From positions 868,001 to 932,000 of the forward strand of contig JAPEHQ010000005.1 in the NCBI GenBank assembly GCA_027405735.1: DNA of 64,000 bases. The letters run 5' to 3'. The notes beneath the pieces were generated by a model. It saw only the letters and a list, made by a program, of their open reading frames with translations. It was not told where the DNA came from and did not search any database. Shown here in pieces: positions 35,706 to 48,175 of this stretch. Origin of the DNA: Mucor racemosus (taxonomy: Eukaryota; Mucoromycota; Mucoromycetes; Mucorales; Mucoraceae). Both the position numbers and the translations under genes were made by a program. Numbering within the stretch: the stretch's first letter is position 1; each line of letters begins with the position of its first letter.

Positions 35706-36249
35706 TGTTGTGTTCTATATTTTCATCTTTGATGAATAATACTTAAAAAAGAATACAATTAAAAAAGAATGAGTAATGAATCAGTTCTTCAACTGTATAA
35801 TAAAAACAAGATGTCGTTTATTTAGATATAAAAGTATGGTCTTTTATATTGATTTGACATTGAGATCCTAAGATGTAATTGAAGTCATTATTAAACCATT
35901 AGATCTGTTTGATAGTAATCTATAAATTGAAATGGATCAATCATGATTTAACCGTGCTTGCAGAATTTGTGAGTTGTCTTGTTTCAATGCTGCGCTAAAT
36001 GTGCTTGTTGTTGGATGTTGATTTGATAGCTATTACTTGATTGATTAACCGTTGGGATGAAATAATATGGTGTCATAATTGAGGTCCAAGCGTTTTTGGT
36101 AATTACTGGATTAAACTTCGTATGCTAGGAGTTTTTTATATCCGATATCAAGGCTTCTTTGCACTTCGATACATGTCGTAGCCAATAGATTGTAAGATGT
36201 ATGGATATTGTAAAAGGTGATAACGTATGATACTAGGTGGCATACAACA
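35706..36249 (-). mobile_element. family L LTR, full length
   Basis: 544 bp on the minus strand with TGTTG...CAACA termini. It is homologous along its length to the solo LTR at 187-725 and directly abuts R2 copy c, giving an LTR-R2 arrangement on the minus strand. Confidence 0.65.
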
Positions 36250-36251
36250 GT

Positions 36252-36427
36252 TGGTGTTTTATTTGTAAATTAGATATTTATTAGTGAAAAAATAAAAATA
36301 AAGAAGGGAGTGTAACAAGACAGATAAATCCACAAGGAATCATGTAATAATTTCCTTGTAGTACTTATTATATAAGGAATGAGGCAAGGTTTTGCATGAA
36401 TGAAACTGAAATGTTTGACTCATTACA
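36252..36427 (-). mobile_element. short LTR, family L2
   Basis: About 176 bp, minus strand, starting TGTAATGAGTCAAAC and ending near AACACCA. It has a TATA-like TTATATAA and an AATAAA signal. A direct counterpart lies on the plus strand at 46282-46455. Confidence 0.55.
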
Positions 36428-36432
36428 CGTAC

Positions 36433-38975
36433 TCAGATAAAAGAAAAGAATACCAGCTTGATAGTCTGATATCCCTAATCAAACGGTGAATGTATTCTTC
36501 TTGGAATATCTATATAAATATATATAAAAAAAAAGAGAGAAACAACACATGTAGAAAGGGATTTGCAAGGCTTTACATTATTTAGCCCAATTAAATCTCT
36601 GGTAAATTGCACATTTTAGCCAATGTAAAAGTAGTATTACAGTGAATGAATCATAAACCAAATAAAATAGGCAATATCTGTTATCATAGAAACATATATT
36701 CTTCTTCCAAAAAAACCGTTCATCATATCATAAATCCATTAAAAAATTGTAAAAACAAGCCTACAGGGCAACGCCGTAATTGAGCATAGCAAGATCGAAC
36801 GACTAAGTCTCCTATTCTATGGTATATATCTAAGTTTTAAATAAAAATGCGTTTATTTTTTTAACTTTTCTTATATTTAACCATGTACGATATGAAAACT
36901 CAGACTTTGTAGCGGACATTTTCGGGGCTCATTTTATCCTTACCAACACTCATGATTTTGATCAAAAAACAGAAAAATCAAATTTTGATACCAAAATCGG
37001 CGTTTAAATATGCTACATTGTGAGAGAAAATTGTAGCTATAACTAATACACATTTTATAAAAACTTAATATTAAATGTTGATTAATGAAACTTTGTACTT
37101 TTGCCCCAAAAACGGATTTTTGGTTAAAGGATTTTCATGTAATATTTTGCAATAAAAATGTTTGTTATTTTTTATTGAGCAAATAGAGCGCTAAATTCTG
37201 TGTATTTGTGTACTTTTTGTTTTTATAATTGGTGGTAGAATTAACTCTAAATTTGCAAAACCAGAAATAAAAAATTAAAAAATGTCAAAATTGATGATCT
37301 GGACAAAAATAATTTTCTAAATTAATATTCCGCTTATATGCCTTGTAAATCTTAAAAATAAGAGATTTTATAATACTTGAGAACTTTTTCAAGGATTTAT
37401 GATGCTGTATCCACTTGATTCAGGCTTATTACTGTAAACCTTTATACATGTTAATATTGTGCGGTAGTTCATTTGATGATAATATAGTCTTACTTTATAA
37501 TTACTGCGCTAAAGGTAATTTACATTTAGTTTTAGTGTTACCTCTACAATATCATAAACATAAACATGGCCATCACTGGAGCCTATTATTTCCGTCTTTT
37601 TACCCTCTTTGTTCCAAGCCAATTTATTCTTCAATGCTTTTTTACCGAAACCAACTTAAGTACTTACAAATGGTTCCCCGGTACTTGCATTTGAATTCAA
37701 TAAATTAAATTAACTGGTTCCATCTACAGTAGTATCAAACCTATCATCAGCCCGCCTTCTTATGATAAATGTGAATCTAAAATCAGACATATCCCATTGT
37801 CATTGTTATAAGCTATGATGAAAAGTTTGATTTTTAATAATGCAGCAATTAATAAAAAACAAGATTATACTAATAGCATATGGTGAGTATTTAACATCTA
37901 AGTAAGTTTGATGAAGTATGCTTTGAAATCCTTTTAAAAATCCTGAGGCAAACACAATATCTTGGTTCTGTAATTTCTATCCAGAAAAATGTTGTTGCGA
38001 TTTCCACTACACAATAAATAATGCACCTTTCATCAATCTTGACCTCGATGTACATTGGGTATCAGTTTTTTTACCAGTTGTATTTTCTCTGATTTATAAA
38101 TATTCAGTCATATTGAACGGTGATTTGTAGCATTGCCAAAAAAAAACAAGAGGAAATGCTCCAAGAGTTTTCTACATATTAAATTATGCACTTTGGTGGC
38201 AATGATTGCACTTAACTATGCTTTTTGAACCTATTGATGTTAATCAGAATAATTAGTCGCTACGGCCAACCTGTGCTGCACAAGATAATTTTGCTGTGCC
38301 CAGGTGGGCTGCACACTATAGCCTGAGCTGTTATGCCCACCGAATATGACTAAAAAGATAAAGAAATGCACACGAGCACAACAAAAGAAACTACACACGA
38401 GCACAACACTAAGCCTGTATGTGCAGAATTATAGGTTCTGTCCATGTGCATGACATTAATCGATCCCATGTGTGCATAATAAGAAAATCTGGTCATGAGC
38501 ATAATGAGCTGATCGTATGGGCACAAATTATTGGATTGGATATGAACATCGTGCCGTTTCCAAAAACCTATTGCATTTTTTTTTACTGAAATGGGGTTTT
38601 AAATTACAGTTGCTTTTATTAATATAGATTATATATAGACAATACAGTTCAATACGTTATTGATGTGATGGAGCAATACATGCAAGAGTCAATATAAATT
38701 ACGATTATCATCATTTGTAAATATGTTTATAGCTATAATGTTTACAGAAACAATGGTTTTTGCTCGAGCATAAGCTTAGATAACACTTACTGCTTAAATT
38801 TATATGCAAGCCAAATCTAAGATTATATATGTTACCTTATCACACATAAAACTTAAACAAATCAACCTTTTTTAAACTTATTATTTTAGTTTACGGATTG
38901 TTAGCTGTAAAAAGGCTTGCTTTTAAGTATAGCTATGATCAGAACTATGGTTATTAGGCAAGACATCAGAGTATT
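36433..38975 (+). repeat. R1 repeat unit, copy c
   Basis: Collinear with copy a from the AGATAAAAG block through the conserved core (36940-37400), the dynein-like fragment and the GCAC-rich segment (38270-38560). It continues into the tail (38796-38975) that matches window positions 1-186. Copy d follows directly, so c and d form a tandem pair separated only by an LTR insertion. Confidence 0.65.
37550..37775 (-). pseudogene. dynein intermediate chain-like WD fragment in R1 copy c
   Basis: The minus strand reads FDTTVDGTS, then a stop, FNLLNSNAS and EPFVST, another stop, KLAWNKEGKK, and GSSDGHVYVYDI. The order matches the last two WD repeats of dynein intermediate chains. Two in-frame stops show that it is not translated as such. 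Confidence 0.5.
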
Positions 38976-39015
38976 CTTTTTTTTTTTTGTATTTTTATAC
39001 CATTTGAAATTTTAT

Positions 39016-39474
39016 TGTTGCATCCACAGATCTGGGTGCATTCCTTGGTTAAGATTACGACACAGTTTGATATGTTAAGTTCTACATTGCTGTGTATTAT
39101 GTTATGAAGCTCCGTGTATGCAGGAATATGGAACTAGTGTGTGTCACCTAGATTTGATTGGATATATGTATATATATAAATAGACTCATTTAAACAGGTC
39201 ATATAATTAGAGAATGTGAATATAAAAGAAGATGGTTCGTGTTATATCAGAATCTAGATATAGCGCTACAGTAGTTGTATTATCAGGATATTGTTATTGT
39301 TACACCATCAATAGCTATTGTATCACTTGATAGTCTCTTCTATATATAATCTCATTCTCTACATTGAATAAAACCACACCTTTTACTCTTGTCTAATTCT
39401 TATTAGTTTTGGTAAAACAGTTCGATCTTATAATAAAGTTCTTTAGTTTTAGTGTGCTCTTTCATTTTATAACA
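39016..39474 (+). mobile_element. probable solo LTR (third type)
   Basis: About 459 bp with TGTTGC...ATAACA termini, inserted into R1 sequence that is continuous in copy a. It has TATATATAAATAGA near 39171-39184 and GAATAAAACC near 39365. No clear target duplication was found, so the limits are tentative. Confidence 0.45.
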
Positions 39475-40708
39475 GTTTTCCTTTATTTTTATTAAATGAT
39501 TTAGTACATATTTTAGCTTTGAGATTGATATAATCTCCTGGCGTAACATTGATCTGGTAATCAAGAAATACGTCCACCAATAATACAGTAGTAAATAATG
39601 ATATTTAATCTTAGAATGCAGTTAAATGAAAATATCAGTCTCTAATACATACTGCTAACTGCTACCTATATTAAAAACATTAGTTCCTTATGTTAGCATG
39701 CATATTCAGATAAAAGAAAAGAATAACTGCTGGATAGGCTGATACAATATGCCTTATCAAACGGTAAATAATATCCTTGGAATATGAAAACAAAAAGAGA
39801 GAGACAACAAAACACGTAAAAAAGAATTTTGAAAACTTTACACTATTTAGCGTAATTAAAAACCTGCTAAATTGCACATTTCAGCCAATGTAGAAGCAGC
39901 ATTACAGCGCATGAACCATAGATTAAACAAAATAGGCAATATCTGCTGTTATCATAGAACAATGCAATTTTCTATTAGAAAAACCGTCTGTAATACCATA
40001 CATTCGTTAAAAATTGCAAAAGCGAGCCCTTAAAGCGATGCCGTAATTGAACATAGCAAGGTCGAACGGCTAAGTCTCTTATACTATGGTATATATCAAA
40101 GTTTTAAATATAAATGCGTTTATTTTTTCAACTTTTCTTATATTTAACCACATACGGTCTGAAAATTCAGTTTTTGTAGCGGACATTTTCGGGACTCATT
40201 TTATCCTTACCAACACTCATGATTTTGATCAAAAAACAGAAAAATCAAATTTTGATACCAAAATTGACGTTTAAATATACTACATTGTGAGAGAAAATTG
40301 TTGCCATGACTAATATACATTTTATAAAAGCTTAATATTAAATATTAAGTAATGAAACTTAGCATTTATGGCCCAAAAACGGATTTTTGATTAAAGGATT
40401 TTCATGTAATATTTTGCAATAAAAATGTCTGTTATTTTTTATTGAGCAAATAGAGCGCTAAATTCTGATTATGTGTATATTTTTTGTTTTTATAATTGGT
40501 AGTAAAATTAACTCTAGATTTGCAAAATCAGAAAAAAAAAATTAAAAAAATGTCAAAATTGATGATCTGGACAAAAATAATTTTCTAAATTAATATTCCG
40601 CTTATAAGCCTTGTAAGTCTTAAAAATAAGAGATTTTATAATACTTGAGAACTTTTTCAAGAATTTATGATGCTGTATGCACTTCATTCAAGCTTATTAC
40701 TGTAAATC

Positions 40709-43700
40709 TTTAGACATAGTAGGTATATTAACTACATATAATTGAAGAACCGACAAGTAACAATTGATGTTGTCCGGAAAGAGGCACAGAATCTGTCCGG
40801 GACACAATAATTGTGCCTGGCTTTGTTTCTTCGATTTCACCTGTCAGAAATACCTAATAATAGTAACAAAATATAAACAGTATTATAGTATAATAAATAA
40901 ATTAAAAAGTTTTTTCTACTTCTTGCAATAATAACAATAAAAATAAAAGCTACAAATTCTGTTAGTAAAAGTTCATCTTCCTCTTCATCTTCGATTTCTT
41001 TTTTTAGCACAACTGGATCATCTACTAGGTCATCTCTTCTTCAAAATGCTACAGAAAACGAGCCCGAAAACAAGATAGACAACGATGAATATCTCGATAC
41101 AGAATCCGAGACAGAAGATCAGGCTAAAATCAATCTTCGAAACAAAAATGATGCCCAAGCTGTGAAACAAGATGTTGTTACGACAAATGACAATCATACA
41201 CCTAAGAATACCAAAAATAATTATGCTTCTAGACAAAAAAAATTTATGGTAAATATCATGCGCATTATTATTACAACGTATGCAATTGAGAAACGTCGTT
41301 GCCTTCATGCGAATTTTATAATATACATTTCTAAACGATACAATATATAGAAATGGTGTAAGGAGGTTCGCAAATTTGTGGATGGTTCTTACGTTGATGA
41401 AGAAAAACTTTTCCTCTGACTTAAGCATGTCAGTGAGATTGGCAATAAATTTAGTGGTAATCCTCTTTCTTTGGAATCGATTAAGATGCATACCAAGGCT
41501 ATTATCAACCTTTGGGAGCATCAGAAGTTCATACAGCCTGAGAAGACAAACCCCAACCATCCTCGAGGATATGGTGTCAAAATGTTTGAAGGAAATCTTG
41601 ATAAAATTTATCATTAAATCAAAGAAAAGCAATTTGCTGATACTGTTAAAAACAGTAACCAAGATGGTTACGCCTACAAAGAGTACATTGCTCTATCAAT
41701 GTATTATTTTAAGAAGAGATGTGGTGGCCAGGCCTCATATCGTGATCGAATGGCATTGATTTGCAATCACTCGATGTTGTTGCGAGGCTTGAACTTGAGA
41801 AGGTCTAGCTTGCAACATTGCTCAATGGTTGAATTTGATAATGAAGGTGCTACCAAGGATTGCCCTGCTTTGGTCTTTCAATTTGCCGGTGGCAAGATGA
41901 ATCAGAGCCACAAAAAGCAGTACAGTGGAGCTATTAGGCATAAGGATGTGCGCCTTTGTGCTTGGGGCTCGGTAGCATTTTATTTTTTCTACCGTTTTAT
42001 GATCGAGGGGGAGGAGTTTCCTGATTTTACTACTAATGAGAATTGGTATAATATTAAGGTTCTCAAGCCTGCCAAGGCTCCTAGAAAGGAAGAGATGTCG
42101 TAAGCTGCTCAGAATCAATCGTTGCATCGTGCGTTTACTGAAACTGGTGTCAAAAGCACCCATACCACACATGCTGGTCGTGGTTCAGGTGCCCGTATTG
42201 CGGAACTAAATGGAGCCTCTTTGGATATAATTCGTCGTATGGGTAGATGGGATAGTGGAAGTCTTGCGAACAGCCATCTCACTCATTTCAACTGAGAGGC
42301 CATTAGGATATGCAATGGGTTTCCCGGTCCAATTGGTTCTTTTTGGCTGCCTCGTGCTGGTGTTTAGCCTCCTTTGAAGTTACAAGAGCAGGTTTTTCCT
42401 GAAATTGAAGGCTGGCTTATTCCTTTGAACGATCCTGATGATGCTGCCTATAGCTTGAGCGGGTCGGCATTTGCCTTTCTTAACTTCATGTCAAAACTAA
42501 GAAAGATATTGTTTCAAGATTCAGTTCTTATGAGAAAAGTAGATCCATCAAATTCAATTTTTAAGCATCGTATCTTTCAAAGCGATGCTTACAAGGATTT
42601 TTAGACTGATGTCTTGGCCCACATCGAGACTACCCCTACCCCAGCATTCATGATCCTGCGTGACACCATGCCAATCATTGAGCAACGTCTCAACGAGGTT
42701 CTTGTCGAGGTTAAGACAACTGTTGCAGCTGTTGAGCAAAGATCAATCAACAATCATTTGAACACAACAAATGATTCAATTCTAGAAAAGCTTCAGCAGC
42801 TACAAGCTCAAATTACGAATGCATGGCCTGGTGTTGGTTCTTCTGCTGTTGGTTCTTCTGCTGTTCCTGGGTCTGTTGTTTCTCCTTTTCAACATTCTGC
42901 AACTATGAATATTGATGGGATACCACCAACTGTTGAGGCGTCCGATGTTACGCTGAGCAAAGATATATGTGCTATCAAAGAACTCTGGGAAGAGTGGATG
43001 GTATGTGGTAACAATGCTACTAAAAACATGACTGTAGAGGTTCTCAACAGAGTATTTGGTACTAAATGGAGTAACAGCCAAAAAGGTAGAAAATATTAAT
43101 GGTCAATCTAAATTAAAGCTTAAATACTAACTGTTCTTCATCGTATTGCAATATTTGTGATTCAATAGACCGTACTTTTTACAGTCGTAGATTGACAATC
43201 ATCAGAGCTATCAACGCTTTGATTGACGGCGGCATGCCCCTTGAGGATGCTCTGGATAAATGCCAGAAAGAAATTCAATCTTCTGGGTCTAAAAGCTTGC
43301 ATGGTTACGTTTCCTTCCTTCGGAAGAAGGAAGCCCTTCAATGAATAAATTAGAATCCATCACCATCATTTTTAATTATTATTTTTTTATAATTGGCGAC
43401 CTTCTTTTATATTTTAATTGATTTTTATGGAAATGCATGTTATTAAGTCTCTAATAATAATTTTTGAATACTTTGATCTAAACATGAGTATTACACTGCA
43501 TTTACAAAAAAATCACTTTTTACAGCCTTTAAAAATGGAACTCAATGCAAATAAAACGACAGGTCATGACAATTTGAGGGTAAAAAAATGGAATAAAAAA
43601 TAATATAATAAACTCATGATGCGTAAAATCATGATGATTATTTTTTTTGCGTAAATTAATTTAGAAATTATTTAGAGAAAATCCATTGAAGATGTTTAAA

Positions 43701-43972
43701 TTTGAAATAAAATGAAATTTGTGCATGATAAATCTGTTGTATATGACTGAGGTAGGTTTTAACCGGACACACCGGATTGTTACTTTTAAAAAACAATACC
43801 TAATATATAATCATCACAATTATGGTGCTTATTTTGGTATAATCATCACCTCTCCGCTTAGATATTTATGTATAGTCATCAACATTTTGTGTCTTGAGTT
43901 ACAGGGTCACAACTGGGTTTCATTTATATTTTGTTTCTTGATGTGTCTTTGTAACTTTCAAATTTTATACAT
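40709..43972 (+). mobile_element. second Crypton element (decayed)
   Basis: The element lies between direct repeats TTTAGACAT (40709-40717) and TTTATACAT (43964-43972). Uninterrupted R1 copies have a single TTTATACAT at this place (for example 37441-37449). Near the left end are TGTCCGG motifs (about 40769 and 40795), and near the right end CCGGACACACCGG (about 43760), a different subterminal motif from the first Crypton's GGACTT. The internal recombinase gene is broken. Confidence 0.7.
40947..43344 (+). pseudogene. broken Crypton tyrosine-recombinase gene
   Basis: Fragments in order: an N-terminal NTKNNYASRQKKFMKWC block (exon junction at 41248/41353), a frameshift near 41415, YYFKKRCGGQ..MLLRGLNL (41699-42103), an in-frame stop after PRKEEMS, THAGRGSGARIAEL..RRMGRWD, a stop within the region after HLTHFN, then a coiled-coil stretch and a GCR1_C-like end (ICAIKELWEEW ... 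FYSRRLTIIRAI) with its own intron. At least three stops and one frameshift are visible. The catalytic Tyr position has become His (HLT where the intact element has YLT), so it is inactive. Overall layout matches the intact Crypton at 19.2-21.6 kb, but the two are well diverged. Confidence 0.8.
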
Positions 43973-44059
43973 TTTAATATTGTGTGGTAGTTTATATGAT
44001 GATAATGTAATCTTACTTTATAATTGTTGCGTTATAGGTGATTTAAATTGAGTTTTTTT

Positions 44060-44300
44060 AGTCTTACCTCTCCAATATCATAAACGTAAACATGGCCATC
44101 ACTGGAACCTATTGCCGCCTTTTTACCCTCTTTGTCCCAAGCCAAGTTATTCAATGCTTTATTACTTGAGCCAACTTAATCATTTACAAATGGTTCTTCG
44201 GTATTTGCATTCAAATTCGATAAATTAAATTAACTGGTTCCATTCACAGTAGTATCAAATGTATCATCAGCACGCCTTATGATAAATGTCAATCTAAACT
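44060..44300 (-). pseudogene. dynein intermediate chain-like WD fragment in R1 copy d
   Basis: This is the best preserved of the four copies. The minus strand reads ADDTFDTTVNGTS, stop, FNLSNLNANTEEPFVND, stop, VGSSNKALNNLAWDKEG, then KKAAIGSSDGHVYVYDIGE, followed by a GTAAGAC that looks like a retained splice donor. The C-terminal WD motif and the VYDIGE end are what is expected of cytoplasmic dynein intermediate chain. The in-frame stops make it a pseudogene fragment. Confidence 0.55.
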
Positions 44301-44700
44301 TAGAAATATGTCACTGTCATTGTTATACGGTAAGCTATGAAAAGCTTTATTTTTAATAATACAGCAATTAAGTAAAAAAACAAGACGATACTAATAGCAT
44401 ATGATGAGTATTTAACATCTAACTAAATTTGATGAAATAGGCTTTTAAACCCTTTTAAAAATCCTGAGACAAACACAACATCTTGATCCTGTAATTTCAA
44501 TCCATCAAAATGTTGCGATTTCCACTACACAATGAATTCATCTTTTATCAATCTTGACCTCGATGTACATTGGGTATTAGTTTTTTACCAGTTGTATTTT
44601 CTCTAGTTCATTAGTATTCAGTCATATTGAACGATGATTTGTAGCATTGCCAAAAAAAAAAGAGCAAATGCTCCAAGAGTTTTCTGCATATCAAATTATT

Positions 44701-46281
44701 ACGCAATTTATTAGTAGTAGCAATGGTTGTATCAGGGTTATATTATCAAGGGACAAGAGACACAGACAAAGATTTATTTGTTATGTTTAGGTTTATTTCA
44801 GAATATATAATAAGGAAAATGATGAGAAGAACTGACGAAGAAATAAAAGGAATTATGAAAGTAAGATGATTATTTATACTAAATTATTCAAGAGTCTAAT
44901 TCCCTTCATGAACTAGACTTCAGGGACATAGTGCTACTGAATTACTCTATAATAACTTGAATACGAGTAAGTTGATATTGTAATGTGGTCATTGGTTGTG
45001 TCGCAATGTGTATAGTAATAGAATCTCTTCCATAAGCTGAAGATTGATATGCAAGTCTTGATATCGGATATAAGAAACTCCTAGCGTACCAAGTTTAATC
45101 CAGTAATTACCAAGAACGCTTGGACCTCAATTATGACACCATATTATTTCATCCTAACTGTTAATGAATCAAGTGGCTATCAAATTAACATCCAAGCACA
45201 TTTAGCGCAGCATTAAAACAAGACAACTCACAAGCTCTGCAGGAACATTAAATTATGATTGATCCATTTCAATCTATAGATTACTATCAAACAGATCTAA
45301 TGTTTTAATAGTGCCTTAAACTACATCTCAGGATCTCAATGTCAAACCAATATAAAAGGCCATACTTTTGTACTGTATCTAAATAAACGATATCTTGTTT
45401 TTATTATACAGTTGAAGAACTGATTCATTACTCATTCTTTTTTAATTGTATTCTTTTTTAAGTATTATTTATCAATCCTGAAAATATACTACAGTAATAA
45501 TGTGTGATTAGGATATATGCCAGTAGTAGTAATATCATAATATACTAGGATTGACAAGTTCATGAGAAATCTATTGATTTATTTAATTGATGATATTAAA
45601 TTAAATGTAGAATATGATTCATATTTTTGCCAATAATGGTCACTCTTCCAAAAAAAAAGCCGAACAGTCTCCGGAAGCGGCCATCTAAAGATATTTCCAA
45701 GCTTTAAATGTCTAGAAAAAATCACCGGACAGCCCGGACACGGTTGTTTAAATATTCCAAGCAGCTATAAGATGCAAGTATCAAAATTTCATACAAAAAT
45801 TAAGGTTCGACTCTATTACTGAGAGTTTATTATGGATAAATACAATCTTATTTATAGAAAGAATAATAATAAAGACTAGCAACATTATCATGGAGAACGT
45901 AGGCTTTATTACTAGAAGAACTAATGGTAAAAGAAAGAATCAAGAGCTTCTAGGTCTTTGTTTAAAAGACTATTTATAAAAATTACATTTCAATATGAAT
46001 TAGAAATCGAATTGGCTTCAAAGTTGGCTGTTTAATATCCTCGAAAATCGACAAATTCGACTCAGTATTGGGCGAAAAAATTTGAAAATCGGCTGAAAAC
46101 CATCAGAAACCATTTGAAACTTATTTGAAAATGCTGTCTCTATGTCATGCTGATCCAAGTAAAATGCAATTTCATATGGACATAGGTATAAATAGATCTA
46201 GCATATTACATGATAATAACAACTACCGAAACCACTAAGTAAATGATCTTTTTTCTATATATAATTAAAGCGATAGTACAG
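44701..46281. repeat. mixed LTR-derived sequence
   Basis: 45053-45493 matches the family L LTR from its GATATCGG block to its 3' end, but the 5' end is missing. The rest is AT-rich without a recognisable gene; 45650-45750 is locally more GC-rich (CCGGACAGCCCGGACACGG). Confidence 0.45.
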
Positions 46282-46455
46282 TGTAATGAGTCAAACATTT
46301 CAGTTTTATTCATGCAAAGCCTTGTCTCATTCCTTATATAAATACATATTACCAGGAAATAATTAAGTGATCCCTTGTGGATTTATCTGCCTAGTTACAC
46401 TCCCTTTACTTTTATTTATTCACTAATAAATATTTAATCTACAAATAAGAACACC
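46282..46455 (+). mobile_element. short LTR, family L2 (plus-strand copy)
   Basis: Matches 36252-36427 in inverted orientation: TGTAATGAGTCAAAC start, TTATATAAAT, a CCCTTGTGGATTTATCTG block, an AATAAATAT signal, and an end near AACACC. Confidence 0.55.
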
Positions 46456-47187
46456 GACCTTCATCAATCCAGTTATCACCAATTTTTAATAATAATTATA
46501 ATATCTATAAGCATATTATCCATCTTTGTTGTTAGGCCAAAATTACATATCCTTACGTACAATGTGTTTTACATCTATCATATATTCTTTAAAAAGAACT
46601 CGGATTTTAAGTGTTTATTTAAACAACTATAAACAAATAAAATATACCAGAAAACCGTAAACCTTTAATTATTTGAGTGTGTTGCTTTATTAGATTGTCA
46701 ATAGTTAATAGTAAAACAAATCGTATACAGCGTTATCTACTGGATACTTTTTAATTTTTCAAAAAATATCAATTTCTGTAAACATCTGGAACACTAAAAT
46801 GCCTTTTTTTTCGAACGAAGTGATAAAATGAACGCGGTTAGATGATATTTATCTTATTAAAAAATGGCACTTTCTATAATTCTAGATACTACGACTGCCA
46901 GAAGCTTTGTAATATTTTTAATTTATTCAGAAAAATTCGTACGTTGCTTCCTTGTACTCTGATCTCAAATATTTTTTGAAATTAGTATATTAGTGATTGA
47001 AAAATAGCTGGCGATTCTTATCTTTTTAGCATTATGTATGTTATCGAAAAAACAAGGAAAAATATTTCTTAGAAGCTACGAAATTGATTGTATGTTTAGA
47101 TTTGTAAAAACTAGATTCATTATTCAACCGTCCAATCAACTAGTAATAAATTGGTGAATATGTTTCTTTATTTAGTTTCAATAGTAT
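46456..47187. other. intergenic, no gene seen
   Basis: AT-rich sequence between the repeat block and the 3' end of the steroid-reductase-family gene. Nothing with a partner or family resemblance is seen. Confidence 0.45.
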
Positions 47188-48175
47188 CTAAAATATGTAT
47201 GGAATCAAGCATGCACGGGAAGGAATGGTGTCAAATTTGTCATTATACCATTTTTTTGTATTATAGGCCCTTGTTGCTAAATAACCTGCGGATCCTAATT
47301 GCAGTATCAGGATCAAAAAATGTTGTGTAACAAGCACCATGGCAATGAACGAAATAATTTCACCCGTCTGATATGAATTATAAATCAATTAATTAGATAT
47401 AGTCAGTATATAAATGGGTAGAACTACTTACATAATGTGGACACCAAATATAGTCAAACAATGCTCCAGATGGTATCTATATAAAAATACAAGCTTAAGC
47501 TCGATATTCTATGACATGTTACATAATGATACATACCTTGTAATCTTTTGATCCATCTTTTCGAAGATTTCTTAATATGAGATGATGATAGAAATTAGTA
47601 TATTCTCCCACTAAAAATATAGTTATACCCAAGAAAGTTATTCTGGAACTGGGGTTAGGTACATTTGTAGCGAGTTTGTATACAAGCAATGCAAATGTAA
47701 AATAAGACATGGAAATTAAAGCATTATCCTTCAATTTACATTGCCCAGAGTACCGATGAACAAACATCACTTCCTGATTAGCAAATGATGTTAGCTTTTT
47801 ATCTTTGCTATACTAAAAATCAACTTACCAAAACTCGTTTTAAATAATGTACACATATTGTTGCTGAAATCAGCAGCATACGATAATTTTTATACGACAT
47901 GACCAAGAATAAGGTTGATAATATCAAAGAAGGGGTGTAAATCAAAAGCATTCCATTATACGATGATATCTAATTAGTTATTATGAGCGTTGGTGAATAC
48001 TAACATTATTCAGTCTTACAGATACCTCACTTGATTTGCCGGAGGATGTAGCGTTAAATTTAGAATAATTTAATCTTGTCGCCGGGAAAGACTCCCGAGC
48101 AATCAAAGCACTACTGCCACCAATGCTTATGACAGCAATTGTCAAATTAAAAAGATTCCATTCAGGGAAATACAT
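47188..48175 (-). CDS. steroid 5-alpha-reductase/enoyl reductase family membrane protein
   Basis: On the minus strand the exons are 48026-48175, 47829-47969, 47537-47773, 47432-47476 and 47188-47367, giving 250 residues. Several hydrophobic segments are present. The C-terminal part has the family pattern IPSGALFDYIWCPHYTGEI, then a membrane helix, then NTKKWYNDKFDTIPSRACLIPYIF, the usual ending of the steroid-reductase C-terminal domain. Relatives include Tsc13 (very-long-chain enoyl-CoA reductase) and polyprenol or steroid 5-alpha reductases, all NADPH-dependent ER enzymes. The length (250) is close to the shorter steroid-reductase type. The substrate cannot be told from sequence. The introns are short, and the fourth exon has only 45 bp. 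Confidence 0.8.

Larger units (their letters stand above)
39545..44700 (+). repeat. R1 repeat unit, copy d, split by a Crypton relic
   Basis: R1 sequence from 39545 to 40717 resumes at 43964 and ends near 44700. The intervening 3.25 kb carries a decayed Crypton. The repeat's own dynein-like fragment lies in the right part (44060-44300). Confidence 0.65.

Noticed and set aside
41030..41662. 210-codon minus-strand frame
   Set aside because: It is antisense to the decayed Crypton recombinase, whose order of motifs is clear on the plus strand.
40719..43805. TAGGTATATTA at the left and ATACCTAATATATA at the right of the second Crypton as terminal inverted repeats
   Set aside because: The match is partial and the right motif lies about 170 bp inside the junction defined by the uninterrupted R1 copies.
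45796..45830. possible tRNA B-box (GGTTCGACTC)
   Set aside because: No matching A-box or cloverleaf pairing is visible around it.
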